Source: Ruminococcus sp. Phil15 | GTDB taxonomy: Bacteria > Bacillota > Clostridia > Oscillospirales > Ruminococcaceae | Assembly: GCA_001940995.1 (NCBI GenBank) | Contig: MSHC01000023.1 | Span: forward strand, 331 to 64,330 | Reading direction: 5' to 3' | DNA: 64,000 nucleotides | In this document: positions 9,780-19,908 of the stretch, in pieces | Position numbering within the stretch: position 1 is the stretch's first letter | How the letters are laid out: every line of letters starts with the position of its first letter | Program-made: the position numbers and the translations under genes | Notes under the pieces: generated by a model | The model's input: only the letters and a program-made list of their open reading frames with translations | Told to the model about the DNA's origin: nothing | Database searches by the model: none

Positions 9780-10700
9780 TTACTGAGCGTCCTCCAGCAT
9801 CTTATCCAGCATTTCCAGGGCTGTTTCGCAGCTTTCCTCCATTTCCTCACGGCTTGAAGAAAGCGTGCGGACAGGCTCTCTTAGCATAAGCACCATATCT
9901 TCCGGCATCTGAGTCCAGTTAAGCGCTTCACGAAGCCTGTCGTTTGTAAGCTTTATTCCCTTTTCCGTAACATATTCGTTGCTCTCGTACCGCTCGGTGA
10001 GGTCTTGGAAAAGCACCTGTTCTACGCTGAATTCGCTGGCCGTGTCAGCGATGACCATAACCGTTTCGGCATTCGAGAGGGTGGAATACAGCTTAGTTGC
10101 ATAATTCTGCGCATCTGTGTTTGTTGAATTTGCGTCCATAGGCACTAAAACGACCTGAACATATACCTCTCCGTCACCGTTGAGGTCCTCGCAGTAATGC
10201 TCGAAATATGCCTCCAGACCGTCAACTCGGTGCGACAGTCCATTGTCAACAACAGCGACAACCGTCACATCAGGCTCTATTTTTGTCACAAGGTCATAAA
10301 TCATATATCCGAACAGTATCGTTACAGTAACAGCAACGATCGTCTGGATTTTGTAGTGATACCAGAAGTTTTCAAGCTTCTTTTTAAAGGACATCTTTGG
10401 CGCAGGCTCGGATTCTTCTTCCTCGTCATCTTCATCTTCATCAGACTCTGTATCTGCAATGCCCTGCTTCTGCTTCATAAGCTCGATTTTCTCACGCCTG
10501 AGCTTTTCGGCATAAGCCTGCTTGTCTGCTTCGGCCTGCTTTTTTGCACGAAGATATTCAGCCTCGCTGTTTTCCTCGGCAATTCTTACACGCTCAGCTA
10601 AGTCGGCTTCAAACTCCTCGTCCTCGTCACGGACAAGGCCTCGCTCGTCAAGCGGCGCTGTGTCTATCGTAAGCTTCTTCTTTTTCTTTTTATCTGACAT
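9780..10700 (-). CDS. hypothetical single-pass membrane protein with charged coiled-coil N-terminus
   Basis: Acidic/Lys-rich N-terminal region, TM IQTIVAVTVTILFGYMIYDLV, then a predicted extracytoplasmic domain. Confidence 0.65.
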   Translation of the reverse strand: MSDKKKKKKLTIDTAPLDERGLVRDEDEEFEADLAERVRIAEENSEAEYLRAKKQAEADKQAYAEKLRREKIELMKQKQGIADTESDEDEDDEEEESEPAPKMSFKKKLENFWYHYKIQTIVAVTVTILFGYMIYDLVTKIEPDVTVVAVVDNGLSHRVDGLEAYFEHYCEDLNGDGEVYVQVVLVPMDANSTNTDAQNYATKLYSTLSNAETVMVIADTASEFSVEQVLFQDLTERYESNEYVTEKGIKLTNDRLREALNWTQMPEDMVLMLREPVRTLSSSREEMEESCETALEMLDKMLEDAQ

Positions 10701-10822
10701 TTGTTTTCAACCCTCTTGATGATAATATACATAATTTATTATACAACCAATATGTGAAATTTTAGTGAACAAAATTGCAGTTTGGCATATTTTTATTAAA
10801 TCGAGCGAAAGGACGTATTGCA

Positions 10823-11215
10823 ATGAAAGAAATAACCGTGGGAACAAAGTATGAAGCACGTTTCATGGTAGAGGAAAAACACCTCGCCTGCGAAGTCGGA
10901 AGCGGCGAAGCAAGGGTGTTTTCAACGCCTATGCTGTGTGCGCTTATGGAAAACGCCGCAATGAACTGTGTGGCACAGTTTCTTGACGGGGGCGAAACGA
11001 CCGTCGGCACATACATATCCGTCACCCACAGTTTCGCTACGCCTGTCGGTATGGAGGTTTCCGCAACAGCCGAGGTTGCCGCAGTAAACGGCAGAGAGAT
11101 ATGCTTTTCTGTCACTGCTGAGGACGAGTGCGGAGAAATAGGCAGAGCAGAGCATAAGCGGTTTGTCGTGTATGCCGAGAAATTTCAGGCAAAGACCGAC
11201 GCCAAGAGAAAGTAA
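10823..11215 (+). CDS. thioesterase (hotdog fold; FlK-like acyl-CoA thioesterase family)
   Basis: MKEITVGTKYEARFMVEEKHLACEVGSGEARVFSTPMLCALMENAAMNCVAQFLDGGETTVGTYISVTHSFATPVG is typical of this family; ATG at 10823. Confidence 0.8.
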   Translation: MKEITVGTKYEARFMVEEKHLACEVGSGEARVFSTPMLCALMENAAMNCVAQFLDGGETTVGTYISVTHSFATPVGMEVSATAEVAAVNGREICFSVTAEDECGEIGRAEHKRFVVYAEKFQAKTDAKRK

Positions 11216-11268
11216 TTTTTATATGGACGAAAAAACCACCGCTAAAAAGCGATGGTTATATTGAAGTA

Positions 11269-11304
11269 AATCCGGGGAAAAACTATCTTCTCCGGATTTT
11301 GTTT
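11269..11304 (+). terminator. Rho-independent terminator
   Basis: AATCCGGGGA...TCTCCGGATTTTGTTTT. Confidence 0.75.
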
Positions 11305-11353
11305 TATATTCGGTTTGACAAATTAGAATTTCACGCACTTCTTATTATAAATT

Positions 11354-11866
11354 CTAGCGCATAAATAATTCTTTCTTCCTTTGTTTTAAACTAACTTCAT
11401 GATTGTTATTATAGAAACCAACAAACTCAAAAAGGATACCCAAACCGGTCAAAGCGCCGGCTGCAAAATCATCTATCGGATTATTAAAAATCATTGACAA
11501 TACTCCGAATTGATGATTTAGAATAACAAGTAAAAAACAGATACCTCCTATAATAAAGCATTTATTTAGTTTTTTTCTTTTGCTTTCATTTACACTATTG
11601 CCGTATTCTGCAACTTTCAATACAGTTTCTTTTATTTCTTCATTCATTTCCCCGCTTTTCCTTTCTCCATCCAGTAATTCTCGCAAATCAATTTCATAAT
11701 AATCTGCCATCTCAATCAGCGTATCTAAATCAGGCATATTATTGCCTGTTTCCCACCTTGATACAGACCGTCGAGATACATTAAACTTTTCTGCAAGCTG
11801 TTCCTGGGTAAGCCCATTATCTTTACGCAGTTGTTTCAAGAATTCTCCAATTTTTATTTGATTCAT
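11354..11866 (-). CDS. XRE-family HTH regulator with C-terminal TM region
   Basis: MNQIKIGEFLKQLRKDNGLTQEQLAEKFNVSRRSVSRWETGNNMPDLDTLIEMADYYEIDLRELL, then two hydrophobic segments. Confidence 0.88.
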   Translation of the reverse strand: MNQIKIGEFLKQLRKDNGLTQEQLAEKFNVSRRSVSRWETGNNMPDLDTLIEMADYYEIDLRELLDGERKSGEMNEEIKETVLKVAEYGNSVNESKRKKLNKCFIIGGICFLLVILNHQFGVLSMIFNNPIDDFAAGALTGLGILFEFVGFYNNNHEVSLKQRKKELFMR

Positions 11867-12053
11867 ATTTTCTGTCCTCCTTGAAAACATTATATCTGCA
11901 ATCCATAAAAAATAAAGGACACAAAGCGAGCAATGCCCTGTTTTTTCAATGTGACACATAATGTCACATTCTTTATCCGTTAAGGAATTCCCGATTTGTG
12001 GGTCAGCTAATTATAACACCGCCGACGCAAAAAGTCAACGCCGCAAAAAAAGC

Positions 12054-12087
12054 AAGCCGCTCTCGATACCTGTATCAAAAGCGGCTT
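12054..12087 (-). terminator. Terminator of the amino-acid SBP gene (hairpin)
   Basis: AAGCCGCTCTCGATAC-ct-GTATCAAAAGCGGCTT; on the minus strand followed by a GCTTTTTTT T-run. Confidence 0.75.
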
Positions 12088-12146
12088 TATAATACTTTTG
12101 TACAGCCGTCCGACTAGTGCGTGACAGCTTTTTGCTTTGCGCTAAA

Positions 12147-12983
12147 TTACTTGATAGTAGTGATGTCGCTTCCGAACCACTTTTCGGAAATCTTGGCAAC
12201 CGTTCCGTCAGCCTTCATCTCGCTGAGAATTTTCTGCACTTCGTCACGGAGAGCCTGGTCGCCCTTTCTGAAGCCGATTGCATATTCTTCTTCTGAGAGT
12301 CCGTCCTCAAGGATTACGAAATCCTTGCCCGTTGACGAGATCTCGTACTCAGCAACAACAGAATCAAGGAACACGGCGTTTACAAGTCCAAGCTCCATCT
12401 GCTGAAGAGCTTCAACGTTTGTTTCCATAGCGGATATTGTGCAGGTAGAACCGATCTCGCTGCCCTCAAGGATCGTCTGAGCGGTAGAGCCGTTCTGAAC
12501 GCCGATGATCTTGTCGGCAAGGTCGCTCATTGCCTTAGCGTCGCTGTCGGCAGGAACTACGAATACCATCTTGTTTTTCATATAAGGCTCGGAGAGGTTC
12601 ATGGCCTCTGCTCTGTCCGGGTCAACCGACATACCGTTCCAGATACAGTCGATTCTTCCGCCCTTGAGGTCCTCTTCCTTTGTGCCCCAGTTGATAGGCT
12701 GCTTTACAAGCTCAACGCCGAGTCTTTTGCAGACTTCCTCTGCGAGGTCGATGTCGAAGCCCACGATTTCATCGTTTTCGTCTGTGTAGCCCATAGGCTT
12801 GAAGCTTGCGTCAAGACCGAGAACGAACTTCTTGCTGTCAAGCACTTTCTGAAGCGACTGGTCGCCGCCCTCGTCTGCCTTGGAGCTTGACGAGCTGTCA
12901 GAGCCGCCGCAGCTTGTCATCGTAAAGAGCATACCGAAAGCGAGCGTTGCGGTAAGAACTCTCTTGAGAATTGATTTTTTCAT
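12147..12983 (-). CDS. amino-acid ABC transporter substrate-binding lipoprotein (family 3)
   Basis: Lipobox LFTMTSCGG; KFVLGLDASFKPMGYTDENDEIVGFDIDLAEEVCKRLGVELV; SBP_bac_3 pattern. Confidence 0.92.
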   Translation of the reverse strand: MKKSILKRVLTATLAFGMLFTMTSCGGSDSSSSSKADEGGDQSLQKVLDSKKFVLGLDASFKPMGYTDENDEIVGFDIDLAEEVCKRLGVELVKQPINWGTKEEDLKGGRIDCIWNGMSVDPDRAEAMNLSEPYMKNKMVFVVPADSDAKAMSDLADKIIGVQNGSTAQTILEGSEIGSTCTISAMETNVEALQQMELGLVNAVFLDSVVAEYEISSTGKDFVILEDGLSEEEYAIGFRKGDQALRDEVQKILSEMKADGTVAKISEKWFGSDITTIK

Positions 12984-13147
12984 TACAAATCTTCCTTTCA
13001 AAAGGTATTAAAACCTTAAGTTTTATTACCTACATATACTATCACAAAGGCCGTTTCTTGTAAAGCTTTTTAAGAAAGGTTTGGGGAAATTTATAAAAGA
13101 CGGGCAGGAGTTTCGAGTTATTTCATCATTTATGCCCCACACGATAC

Positions 13148-13199
13148 TTGTTTTTCCTTTTAAATTGTGTTATACTATAACGTGTTATTGTAATACGTT
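13148..13199 (+). promoter_or_regulatory. sigma-A-type promoter overlapped by a palindromic operator candidate
   Basis: TTGTTT (13148-13153), 17-nt spacer, TATACT (13171-13176), then AACGTGTTATTGTAATACGTT (13179-13199) with AACGTxTTA/TAAxACGTT arms. Confidence 0.55.
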
Positions 13200-13259
13200 A
13201 TTACGGTGAAGTGATTTTAGACACTTTCCCGAAATTTCTGAAAGGTGGATATATTCCCT

Positions 13260-13964
13260 ATGACAGGCGAGGAGATCATAAAGGTTGCGAAGATACTGCT
13301 CGAGTATCTTTTGCCGACGCTTAAAGTTTTCGGCTTAACGCTTCTTCTCTCGATACCGCTCGGTATGATTGTTGCAATGCTGAAAATGTGCAAAATAAAG
13401 CCCGTTTCGTGGCTGACAAGCTTTTACATACTCGTAATGCGCGGAACTCCGCTTATGCTCCAGATAATCGTTGCGTTCTATGCAGTGCCAATGCTTCAGA
13501 GAAACGACAATCTGCCAAGTTTCCTGAAAGAGATTTTGTCGGCTGTCGATATCCGTGACGAAAACTATATGTTCAAAGCCGTGCTGTTTGCTTTTGTTCT
13601 TAACTATGCGGCGTATTTTGCGGAGATTTTCAGAGGCGGAATCGAGTCTATACCAAAGGGTCAGTACGAGGCGGCTTCCGCACTCAGCTTTACCAAAACC
13701 CAGACCTTCTTCCGCATTATACTTCCGCAGGTCATTAAAAGGGTAGTCCCTGCAAGTGCGAACGAGGTCATCACGCTCGTAAAGGATACATCCCTTGCAA
13801 ACGTAGTTGCCTACGCAGAAATAACGCTAAAGGCAAAACAGCAGATGCAGCTTTACAGCTCGATAATTCCGCTGTTTATCGCAGGCGTGTTCTATTTTGC
13901 GATGGCTACCGTTCTGACAGTTGTCTTTTCTCTCATCGAGAAAAAGCTCAACTACTATAAGTAA
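13260..13964 (+). CDS. amino-acid ABC transporter permease
   Basis: HisM/GlnP-like: TLLLSIPLGMIVAMLKM... RGTPLMLQIIVAFY... EAASALSFTKTQTFFRIILPQVIKRVVPASANEVITLVKDTSL. Confidence 0.93.
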   Translation: MTGEEIIKVAKILLEYLLPTLKVFGLTLLLSIPLGMIVAMLKMCKIKPVSWLTSFYILVMRGTPLMLQIIVAFYAVPMLQRNDNLPSFLKEILSAVDIRDENYMFKAVLFAFVLNYAAYFAEIFRGGIESIPKGQYEAASALSFTKTQTFFRIILPQVIKRVVPASANEVITLVKDTSLANVVAYAEITLKAKQQMQLYSSIIPLFIAGVFYFAMATVLTVVFSLIEKKLNYYK

Positions 13965-13976
13965 GGGGGCGAGCAT

Positions 13977-14741
13977 ATGGCAATGCTGGAGGTAAAAAAT
14001 CTATCAAAGAGCTTTGACAAGCTCAGCGTGTTAAAGGATATTTCCTTTTCTGTCGAAAAGGGCGACGTAGTGGCAATCATCGGTCCGTCGGGAAGCGGAA
14101 AATCAACTCTGTTAAGATGCATAAATCAGCTTGAAAGGGCAAGCTCGGGAAGCATAAACGTCTGCGGAATGGAAATGCTACGCAAGGATAAGTCTGGAAA
14201 GACGGTGCTTGCCGACGCTAAGACGCTTCGTGACATAAGGCTCAAAATCGGGCTTGTGTTCCAGAATTTCAATCTGTTTCCGCATTTTTCCGTTCTCCGC
14301 AATATAACCGAAGCGCCTGTCCGTGTCCTGAAAAAGAGCAAGCAGGAGGCAACTGAAACAGCAATCCGCCTGCTCGGTGAAATGGGACTTTCCGACAGGG
14401 CGAACGCATACCCATGCGAGCTTTCGGGCGGACAGCAGCAGAGAGTTTCTATTGCCAGGGCATTAGCTCTGAATCCCGAAATGCTGTTTTTCGACGAGCC
14501 GACAAGCGCACTCGACCCGGAGCTTACGGGCGAGATTTTAAAGGTTATCAGACAGCTTGCAAAGGACGGAATGACAATGGTCATCGTCACCCACGAGATG
14601 GAGTTTGCAAGGGACGTAGCGGACAGGGTAATATTTATGGAAAAGGGCGTAATAGTCGAGGAGGGCGCTCCCGAACAGCTCTTTGGAGAGAACGCAACGG
14701 AGCGTACTAAGCAGTTTTTGCAGCGTTACAACGAGAGATAA
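13977..14741 (+). CDS. amino-acid ABC transporter ATP-binding protein
   Basis: [71 protein letters not shown]. Confidence 0.95.
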   Translation: MAMLEVKNLSKSFDKLSVLKDISFSVEKGDVVAIIGPSGSGKSTLLRCINQLERASSGSINVCGMEMLRKDKSGKTVLADAKTLRDIRLKIGLVFQNFNLFPHFSVLRNITEAPVRVLKKSKQEATETAIRLLGEMGLSDRANAYPCELSGGQQQRVSIARALALNPEMLFFDEPTSALDPELTGEILKVIRQLAKDGMTMVIVTHEMEFARDVADRVIFMEKGVIVEEGAPEQLFGENATERTKQFLQRYNER

Positions 14742-14747
14742 AATTCA

Positions 14748-14784
14748 AAGCTATCATACAGTTTTGCTGTTTGATAGCTTTTGC
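14748..14784 (+). terminator. Rho-independent terminator
   Basis: AAGCTATCAtACAG-ttttg-CTGTTTGATAGCTTTT. Confidence 0.8.
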
Positions 14785-14846
14785 TTTGTATATTATCAGG
14801 GTATAAAAAAGCAAGCCCCCGCATAAATATGCAAGAGCTTGCTTGG

Positions 14847-14933
14847 CGCGGATTGAGAGATTTGAACTCTCGCGCCGGTTTCCCGACCTACTCCCTTAGC
14901 AGGGGAGCCCCTTCACCACTTGGGTAAATCCGC
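14847..14933 (-). tRNA. tRNA-Ser (GCT anticodon)
   Basis: Minus strand GCGGATTTACCCAAGTGGTGAAGGGGCTCCCCTGCTAAGGGAGTAGGTCGGGAAACCGGCGCGAGAGTTCAAATCTCTCAATCCGC. Acceptor stem, long variable arm and T-loop are present. Confidence 0.93.
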
Positions 14934-14952
14934 AAAGCTGTAAAATAAAAAA

Positions 14953-15041
14953 TGGCGGACAGGGTGGGATTCGAACCCACGGTACGTTTCCGTATCACTG
15001 GTTTTCAAGACCAGCTCCTTAAACCACTCGGACACCTGTCC
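14953..15041 (-). tRNA. tRNA-Ser (TGA anticodon), CCA encoded
   Basis: Minus strand GGACAGGTGTCCGAGTGGTTTAAGGAGCTGGTCTTGAAAACCAGTGATACGGAAACGTACCGTGGGTTCGAATCCCACCCTGTCCGCCA. Confidence 0.95.
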
Positions 15042-15242
15042 ACATCTGCTTTTTCATTAGCGACTAATACATTATATCACAAAGGAATTTGCCTGTCAAG
15101 TCCTTTTTAAAATAATTAGGTACAATCTTTTGTCGAAAATCGTAACATCTTAAACTGTTAAAAGCTCTTTTATATGTTGACAAAGCGTAAGTTTTAGGGT
15201 ATACTATTTAAATAATCAAAACAAAAAACGAAAGGCGGACAG

Positions 15243-16793
15243 GTGAAAATGAGGAAGCTTAAAAAGCTTATGATGTTGATATTCAGCCGTAAATTCATAA
15301 TCGTGCTTATGATTTTACTTGAAATTATGTTTATGGCGCTTTGTGTAACCGTGTTGAGCGACATCTATCTTGCCGTGTACGTCGTAATGACGATTCTCGG
15401 CTTTATACTTGCCTTGTACATCGTAAACAGCAACGACGACCCTGCCTTTAAGATAGCGTGGCTTGTGCCTTTGCTAATTGCACCGCCGCTGACTGCGTTT
15501 ATGTATTTCTTTTTCAAAACGCAGATAAGCCTGCAGCTTATCAAGAAGTACCATATTAAAATAGAGAAAGAAACAAGGCCCCTTATGGAGTATCCAAAGG
15601 AGCTTCGTGAGGAAATAGCAGAGGAGTCCGATCTCCTTTCGAGATATGCGGGATATATGTGGAATTACGGCGGATACCCTATCTGCAAGAACAGCAAAAG
15701 CGAGTATTACGGCTCGGGCGAGGCTGTTTTCCCACATATAAAAGAGGAGCTTAGGGCTGCCGAAAAGTTTATCTTCATTGAGTTCTTTATCCTGCTGGAG
15801 GGCAAGATGTGGGACGAGATTCTCGAAATCCTTAAAGAAAAGGTACAGCAGGGCGTCGACGTGAGAGTTATTTATGACGGACTCGGCTCTCAGCTTTCGC
15901 TCCCCAGAGGCTATCACAAAAAGCTTGAGGAAATGGGCATAAAGACAAGAGTTTTCAGCCCGTTTGCCCCGTTCCTTACAACTGCGTCAAACAACCGTGA
16001 CCACCGAAAAATCGTGGTCGTTGACGGAAAGGTCGCATTCACGGGCGGCTTTAATATCGCAGACGAGTACATTAACGTAATCGACCGCTTCGGCTACTGG
16101 AAGGACGGCGGAGTAAGGATAACAGGCGACGCTGTGTACAATTTTACCGTTATGTTCCTCAGAATGTGGATGTTTCTCAACTACAGCCAGCCCTGCGACG
16201 TTGCCTCTTTCAAGGCGGAGCCGCAGCAGCTTGAGTGCAGGGAAAACAGCTATATACTGCCGTTCGGAGATTCTCCTATCGACAACGAGGCAATAGGCAA
16301 GCGTACCTATATTAGTATTCTCAACACCGCAAGAGATTACGTCTATATCAGCACTCCGTACCTTACCCCCTGCAACGAATTTATGGGTGCGATAAGATAC
16401 GCCGCAAAGAGCGGCGTAAAGGTAAAGCTTCTCCTGCCGGGTATCCCGGACAAGAAGTATATGAAGATGATAGCACAGTCAAAGTACAAGTCGCTTCTTG
16501 ACATCGGCGTAGAGCTTTACGAATTTACTGAGGGCTTTGTCCACGAAAAGAGCTTTATTGCAGACGACAAAGTAGCAGTAAACGGCTCGGTCAATGTAGA
16601 TTACAGAAGCTTTTATCTCCACTTTGAGTGCGGCGTTTTTATGTACAACACAGAAGCGGTCGGCTCAATGAAGCAGGATTTTGAGGGAATGCTTGAAAGG
16701 TCCGAAAGAATTACCTACGAGCATATTAAGAAAATTCCGCTTGTCACACGCTTCTGCGGCGCAGTGCTAAACGTTTTCGCAGCACTGTTGTAG
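15243..16793 (+). CDS. cls: cardiolipin synthase (phospholipase D superfamily)
   Basis: N-terminal TM helices and two HKD-type motifs (DHRKIVVVDGKVAFTGGFNIADEY; HEKSFIADDKVAVNGSVNVDYRS). Confidence 0.92.
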   Translation: MKMRKLKKLMMLIFSRKFIIVLMILLEIMFMALCVTVLSDIYLAVYVVMTILGFILALYIVNSNDDPAFKIAWLVPLLIAPPLTAFMYFFFKTQISLQLIKKYHIKIEKETRPLMEYPKELREEIAEESDLLSRYAGYMWNYGGYPICKNSKSEYYGSGEAVFPHIKEELRAAEKFIFIEFFILLEGKMWDEILEILKEKVQQGVDVRVIYDGLGSQLSLPRGYHKKLEEMGIKTRVFSPFAPFLTTASNNRDHRKIVVVDGKVAFTGGFNIADEYINVIDRFGYWKDGGVRITGDAVYNFTVMFLRMWMFLNYSQPCDVASFKAEPQQLECRENSYILPFGDSPIDNEAIGKRTYISILNTARDYVYISTPYLTPCNEFMGAIRYAAKSGVKVKLLLPGIPDKKYMKMIAQSKYKSLLDIGVELYEFTEGFVHEKSFIADDKVAVNGSVNVDYRSFYLHFECGVFMYNTEAVGSMKQDFEGMLERSERITYEHIKKIPLVTRFCGAVLNVFAALL

Positions 16794-16814
16794 TGTAACG
16801 CTTATACAGTAACA

Positions 16815-16848
16815 AACGCTCCGAGAGCTTTCCTCCCGGAGCGTTTTT
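16815..16848 (+). terminator. Terminator between convergent cls and ppk
   Basis: AACGCTCCGaGAG...CTCcCGGAGCGTTTTT. Confidence 0.8.
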
Positions 16849-16852
16849 CGTG

Positions 16853-19000
16853 CTATTTATTATTCCCGAAAATCCCGAACAGCCTTGCGAAGAAGCCTTT
16901 CTTCTTGGGCTTTTCGTTTTCCTTTTCTTCCTTGTAGCGAGCCGCCCTCTCGTATGCCTCGGATATGAAATACTCCTGACAGTTGAGAGAGTCCTTGCCG
17001 CCGACCGGCATTTTGATGTATTTGCCGTCGCTGTTTTGCTCTCTTACCTTGACGTTGTCGTCAAGCTGCGTCCTGAAATAATCGGCGATTCTTTTCTTTA
17101 TGCCGCTGTCATAAACAGGGCAGGCGACCTCGACACGCCTTGTCGTGTTTCGTGTCATAAAGTCTGCCGAGGAGATGTAAATTTTGTCATAGTCCTTGCC
17201 AAAGATGTAAATTCTTGAATGCTCTAAGTATCTTCCGACAATAGACACAAGCCGTATGTTGTCAGTAACGCCAGGCACGCCTGCGATAAGACAGCTTATA
17301 CCTCTTATCACAAGCTCGACTTTAACGCCTGCCTGAGAACATTCTATAAGCTTGTTTATGATGACCTTGTCGGTGAGGGAATTAAGCTTTGCTCCGACGT
17401 AACCCTGTCCGCCCGCCTTTGATATCTCGATTTGCTCGTCCATCATCTCGGTGATGCGGTTTTGCATAAGGAGCGGTGCGACGAGAAGATGCTTAGCTTC
17501 CTTGACAAGCTCGCCCGTAGACAGCGCGTTGAACACGTCCGATGCGTCTTGCGCAATTCCGCCGTCTGCCGTCATAAGGCAAAGGTCGGTGTAGAGTCCG
17601 GCGGTCTTTTCGTTGTAGTTTCCCGTGCCGACCTGAGTTATGTATCTGACCTCGCCCTTGACCTTTCTTGTGATAAGAAGCAGCTTCGAGTGTACCTTTA
17701 AGCTTTCCGGGCCGTATAGAATCTGGCAGCCAGCGTCCTCAAGCTGTTTTGACCAGCCGATGTTGTTTTCCTCGTCAAATCTTGCACGAAGCTCAACCAG
17801 CGCAGTGACCTGCTTGCCGTTTTCTGCCGCCTTTATAAGAGCCTCGACAATCTTGCTGTTTTTCGCAACACGGTAGAGCGTGATTTTTATGGAAACTACG
17901 CTCTCGTCCTCCGCCGCCTCGTCAAGAAGCCTTATAAACGGCTTTATCGACTCGTATGGGTAGGAGAGGAACAGGTCACGCTTCTCAATCTGCTCCATCA
18001 TCGGTATCTTAGGGTCTATGCCGTATGCGTCCTGCGGAACACGCTTGGGGAAGAAAAGCTCCGAGCGGTTTGAAAGCTTGTCGAAGATGCTGAAAACGTA
18101 TGACATATCAAGCGGCGATTTTAGCCTGAACACCTGCTTTTTGGATATCTCAAGCCTTGCGGTAAGCTCGCCTAAGGTAAGGTCGGAAAGCTCTCTTGAA
18201 AGCTCCAGCCTTACGGGGCAAAGCCTCTTTCGCTTCTTGATAAGCTCCTCCATAAGACTGCGGTAGTCAAGCTCCCAGTCGTAGCCCGCTTCCTCCGTGT
18301 TTATGTCGGCGTTTCTCGTGACACGCATAACCGATTTTTCTTCGATCTTGAAGCCCTTGAAAACATCTGAAGCAAAGTGGAGAATGATCTCCTCGTGAAG
18401 CATATACTTTATCTTGCCGTTCTTCTCGGATGCCGGCAGGAAAAGAACCCTCGGGTTTTTTGTTTCCGTTGCGACAACTCCCAGCTTTACGGAATTTTTA
18501 GACGAAAGCTTTGCCACAACGTAAATCCCCTTGTTTGTGAGGAACGGGAAAGGGTGACGCTTGTCGATTACTAGGGGTGACAGAAACGGCTTTATCTCGT
18601 AGTTAAAGTATGCCGTGACATATTCGGCCTCTTTCTTGCTGAGGTCTTTGTAGCCGCATCTTTTTATGCCGAGATCCTCCAAATCGCCGTCTATCTTAGC
18701 AACAGTCTTGTAGAGGTCGTCGCTCATCGCCGCAGTGCGCTTGTATATGGCGGAGAGCTGTTCAGACGGCTTCATATTGGTCTTTCCGTCACGCTCGCTG
18801 TCGTTTGCGAGCATTGCGTCATAGAGCGAGCCTACCCGCACCATATAAAACTCGTCGAGGTTGCTTGAATATATGGAAGCAAAAAGCAGTCTTTCAAGGA
18901 GCGGTACAGATGTGTCCTGCGCTTCCTCTAAAACTCGCATATTGAATTTGAGCCACGAAAGCTCTCGGTTGTCATACACCTTCTTGCCCATATCATTCAA
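16853..19000 (-). CDS. ppk1: polyphosphate kinase 1
   Basis: YDNRELSWLKFNMRVLEEAQD N-terminus, VHSKLLLITRKV, TQVGTGNYNEKTAGLYTDLCLMTA; RBS AAAGGAGG. Confidence 0.95.
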   Translation of the reverse strand: MNDMGKKVYDNRELSWLKFNMRVLEEAQDTSVPLLERLLFASIYSSNLDEFYMVRVGSLYDAMLANDSERDGKTNMKPSEQLSAIYKRTAAMSDDLYKTVAKIDGDLEDLGIKRCGYKDLSKKEAEYVTAYFNYEIKPFLSPLVIDKRHPFPFLTNKGIYVVAKLSSKNSVKLGVVATETKNPRVLFLPASEKNGKIKYMLHEEIILHFASDVFKGFKIEEKSVMRVTRNADINTEEAGYDWELDYRSLMEELIKKRKRLCPVRLELSRELSDLTLGELTARLEISKKQVFRLKSPLDMSYVFSIFDKLSNRSELFFPKRVPQDAYGIDPKIPMMEQIEKRDLFLSYPYESIKPFIRLLDEAAEDESVVSIKITLYRVAKNSKIVEALIKAAENGKQVTALVELRARFDEENNIGWSKQLEDAGCQILYGPESLKVHSKLLLITRKVKGEVRYITQVGTGNYNEKTAGLYTDLCLMTADGGIAQDASDVFNALSTGELVKEAKHLLVAPLLMQNRITEMMDEQIEISKAGGQGYVGAKLNSLTDKVIINKLIECSQAGVKVELVIRGISCLIAGVPGVTDNIRLVSIVGRYLEHSRIYIFGKDYDKIYISSADFMTRNTTRRVEVACPVYDSGIKKRIADYFRTQLDDNVKVREQNSDGKYIKMPVGGKDSLNCQEYFISEAYERAARYKEEKENEKPKKKGFFARLFGIFGNNK

Positions 19001-19055
19001 TCCTCCTTTTAAGACAAATTCCGTGCCCTTATATATTTAATATAGTATACCTGAT

Positions 19056-19892
19056 TTATATGCCGAAAAATCTCTTGAAGTTTCCGCTGAAGATTGCCTT
19101 TCTCTCGTCCTCGGTAAGTGGGAGAGCCTTAAATCTTATAAGCTCTGACTCCATCGACCACATGGGGAAGTCCGTGCCGAAGAAAACCCTGTCTACTCCC
19201 GCTTCTCTGATAAGCTCAACTGCCCTTTCGGGTGTGAGAGCAAAGAGCGACGAGCTGCAATCGTAGTAAATGTTTTGAAATTTACCGTAGAGCGCTTTTT
19301 CAGCCCTGTCCCACGCATTGTAGCCGCCTAAGTGCGCCGCAAAAACGGTCAGGTTCGGGAACATCTCCATAACTCTTGCGAGCCTTTCAGGTGCGGAATA
19401 CTCATATCTTTTGTCGCCCATGTGGAAAAGGACGGGGATTTTTCCCTCTATCGCCCTGTAGATGTTAAGCGCATTATCGTCGTCGATGTTGAATTTCTGG
19501 AAATCTGTGTGAAGCTTAATGCCCCTAAGACCTCCGTCGATGATTCTCTGCACCTCTTTGTCAAAGTCGCCCTCGTAGTCTGCGTGCAGAGTGCCGAAGC
19601 CGATAAATTCGGGGTGCTTTCTGCACTCCTCGATTATGAAGCTGTTGATATGCTCAACCTGAGATGGGTCTGTTGCGGCTGAGCAGACGAGAAATTTCTT
19701 CGTGCCGAACTCTTTTGCGTCGTTGATAAGAAGCTCCGAAGTGCCTGCCGAGATGTCCATAGATATATCGTAGAATTTTCCTATTGCGTCGGATGCCTTG
19801 CCTGCGATTTTCGTAGGGTAGATGTGGCAGTGTGCGTTGCAGATTTCGTACTGTGAAGCAAATTCCTTTGCAGTTTCAAACTGAGTTTTCAT
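19056..19892 (-). CDS. amidohydrolase (TIM-barrel metal-dependent hydrolase, amidohydrolase_2-like)
   Basis: NAHCHIYP, GIKLHTDFQKF, LTVFAAHLGGYNAWDRAE, VFFGTDFPMWS. Confidence 0.85.
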   Translation of the reverse strand: MKTQFETAKEFASQYEICNAHCHIYPTKIAGKASDAIGKFYDISMDISAGTSELLINDAKEFGTKKFLVCSAATDPSQVEHINSFIIEECRKHPEFIGFGTLHADYEGDFDKEVQRIIDGGLRGIKLHTDFQKFNIDDDNALNIYRAIEGKIPVLFHMGDKRYEYSAPERLARVMEMFPNLTVFAAHLGGYNAWDRAEKALYGKFQNIYYDCSSSLFALTPERAVELIREAGVDRVFFGTDFPMWSMESELIRFKALPLTEDERKAIFSGNFKRFFGI

Positions 19893-19908
19893 GCTATTCC
19901 TTCTTTAA

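Noticed and set aside
14847-15041. tRNA-Ser pair as the integration site of a mobile element
   Set aside because: Both tRNAs are intact, no integrase or duplicated tRNA 3' end nearby.
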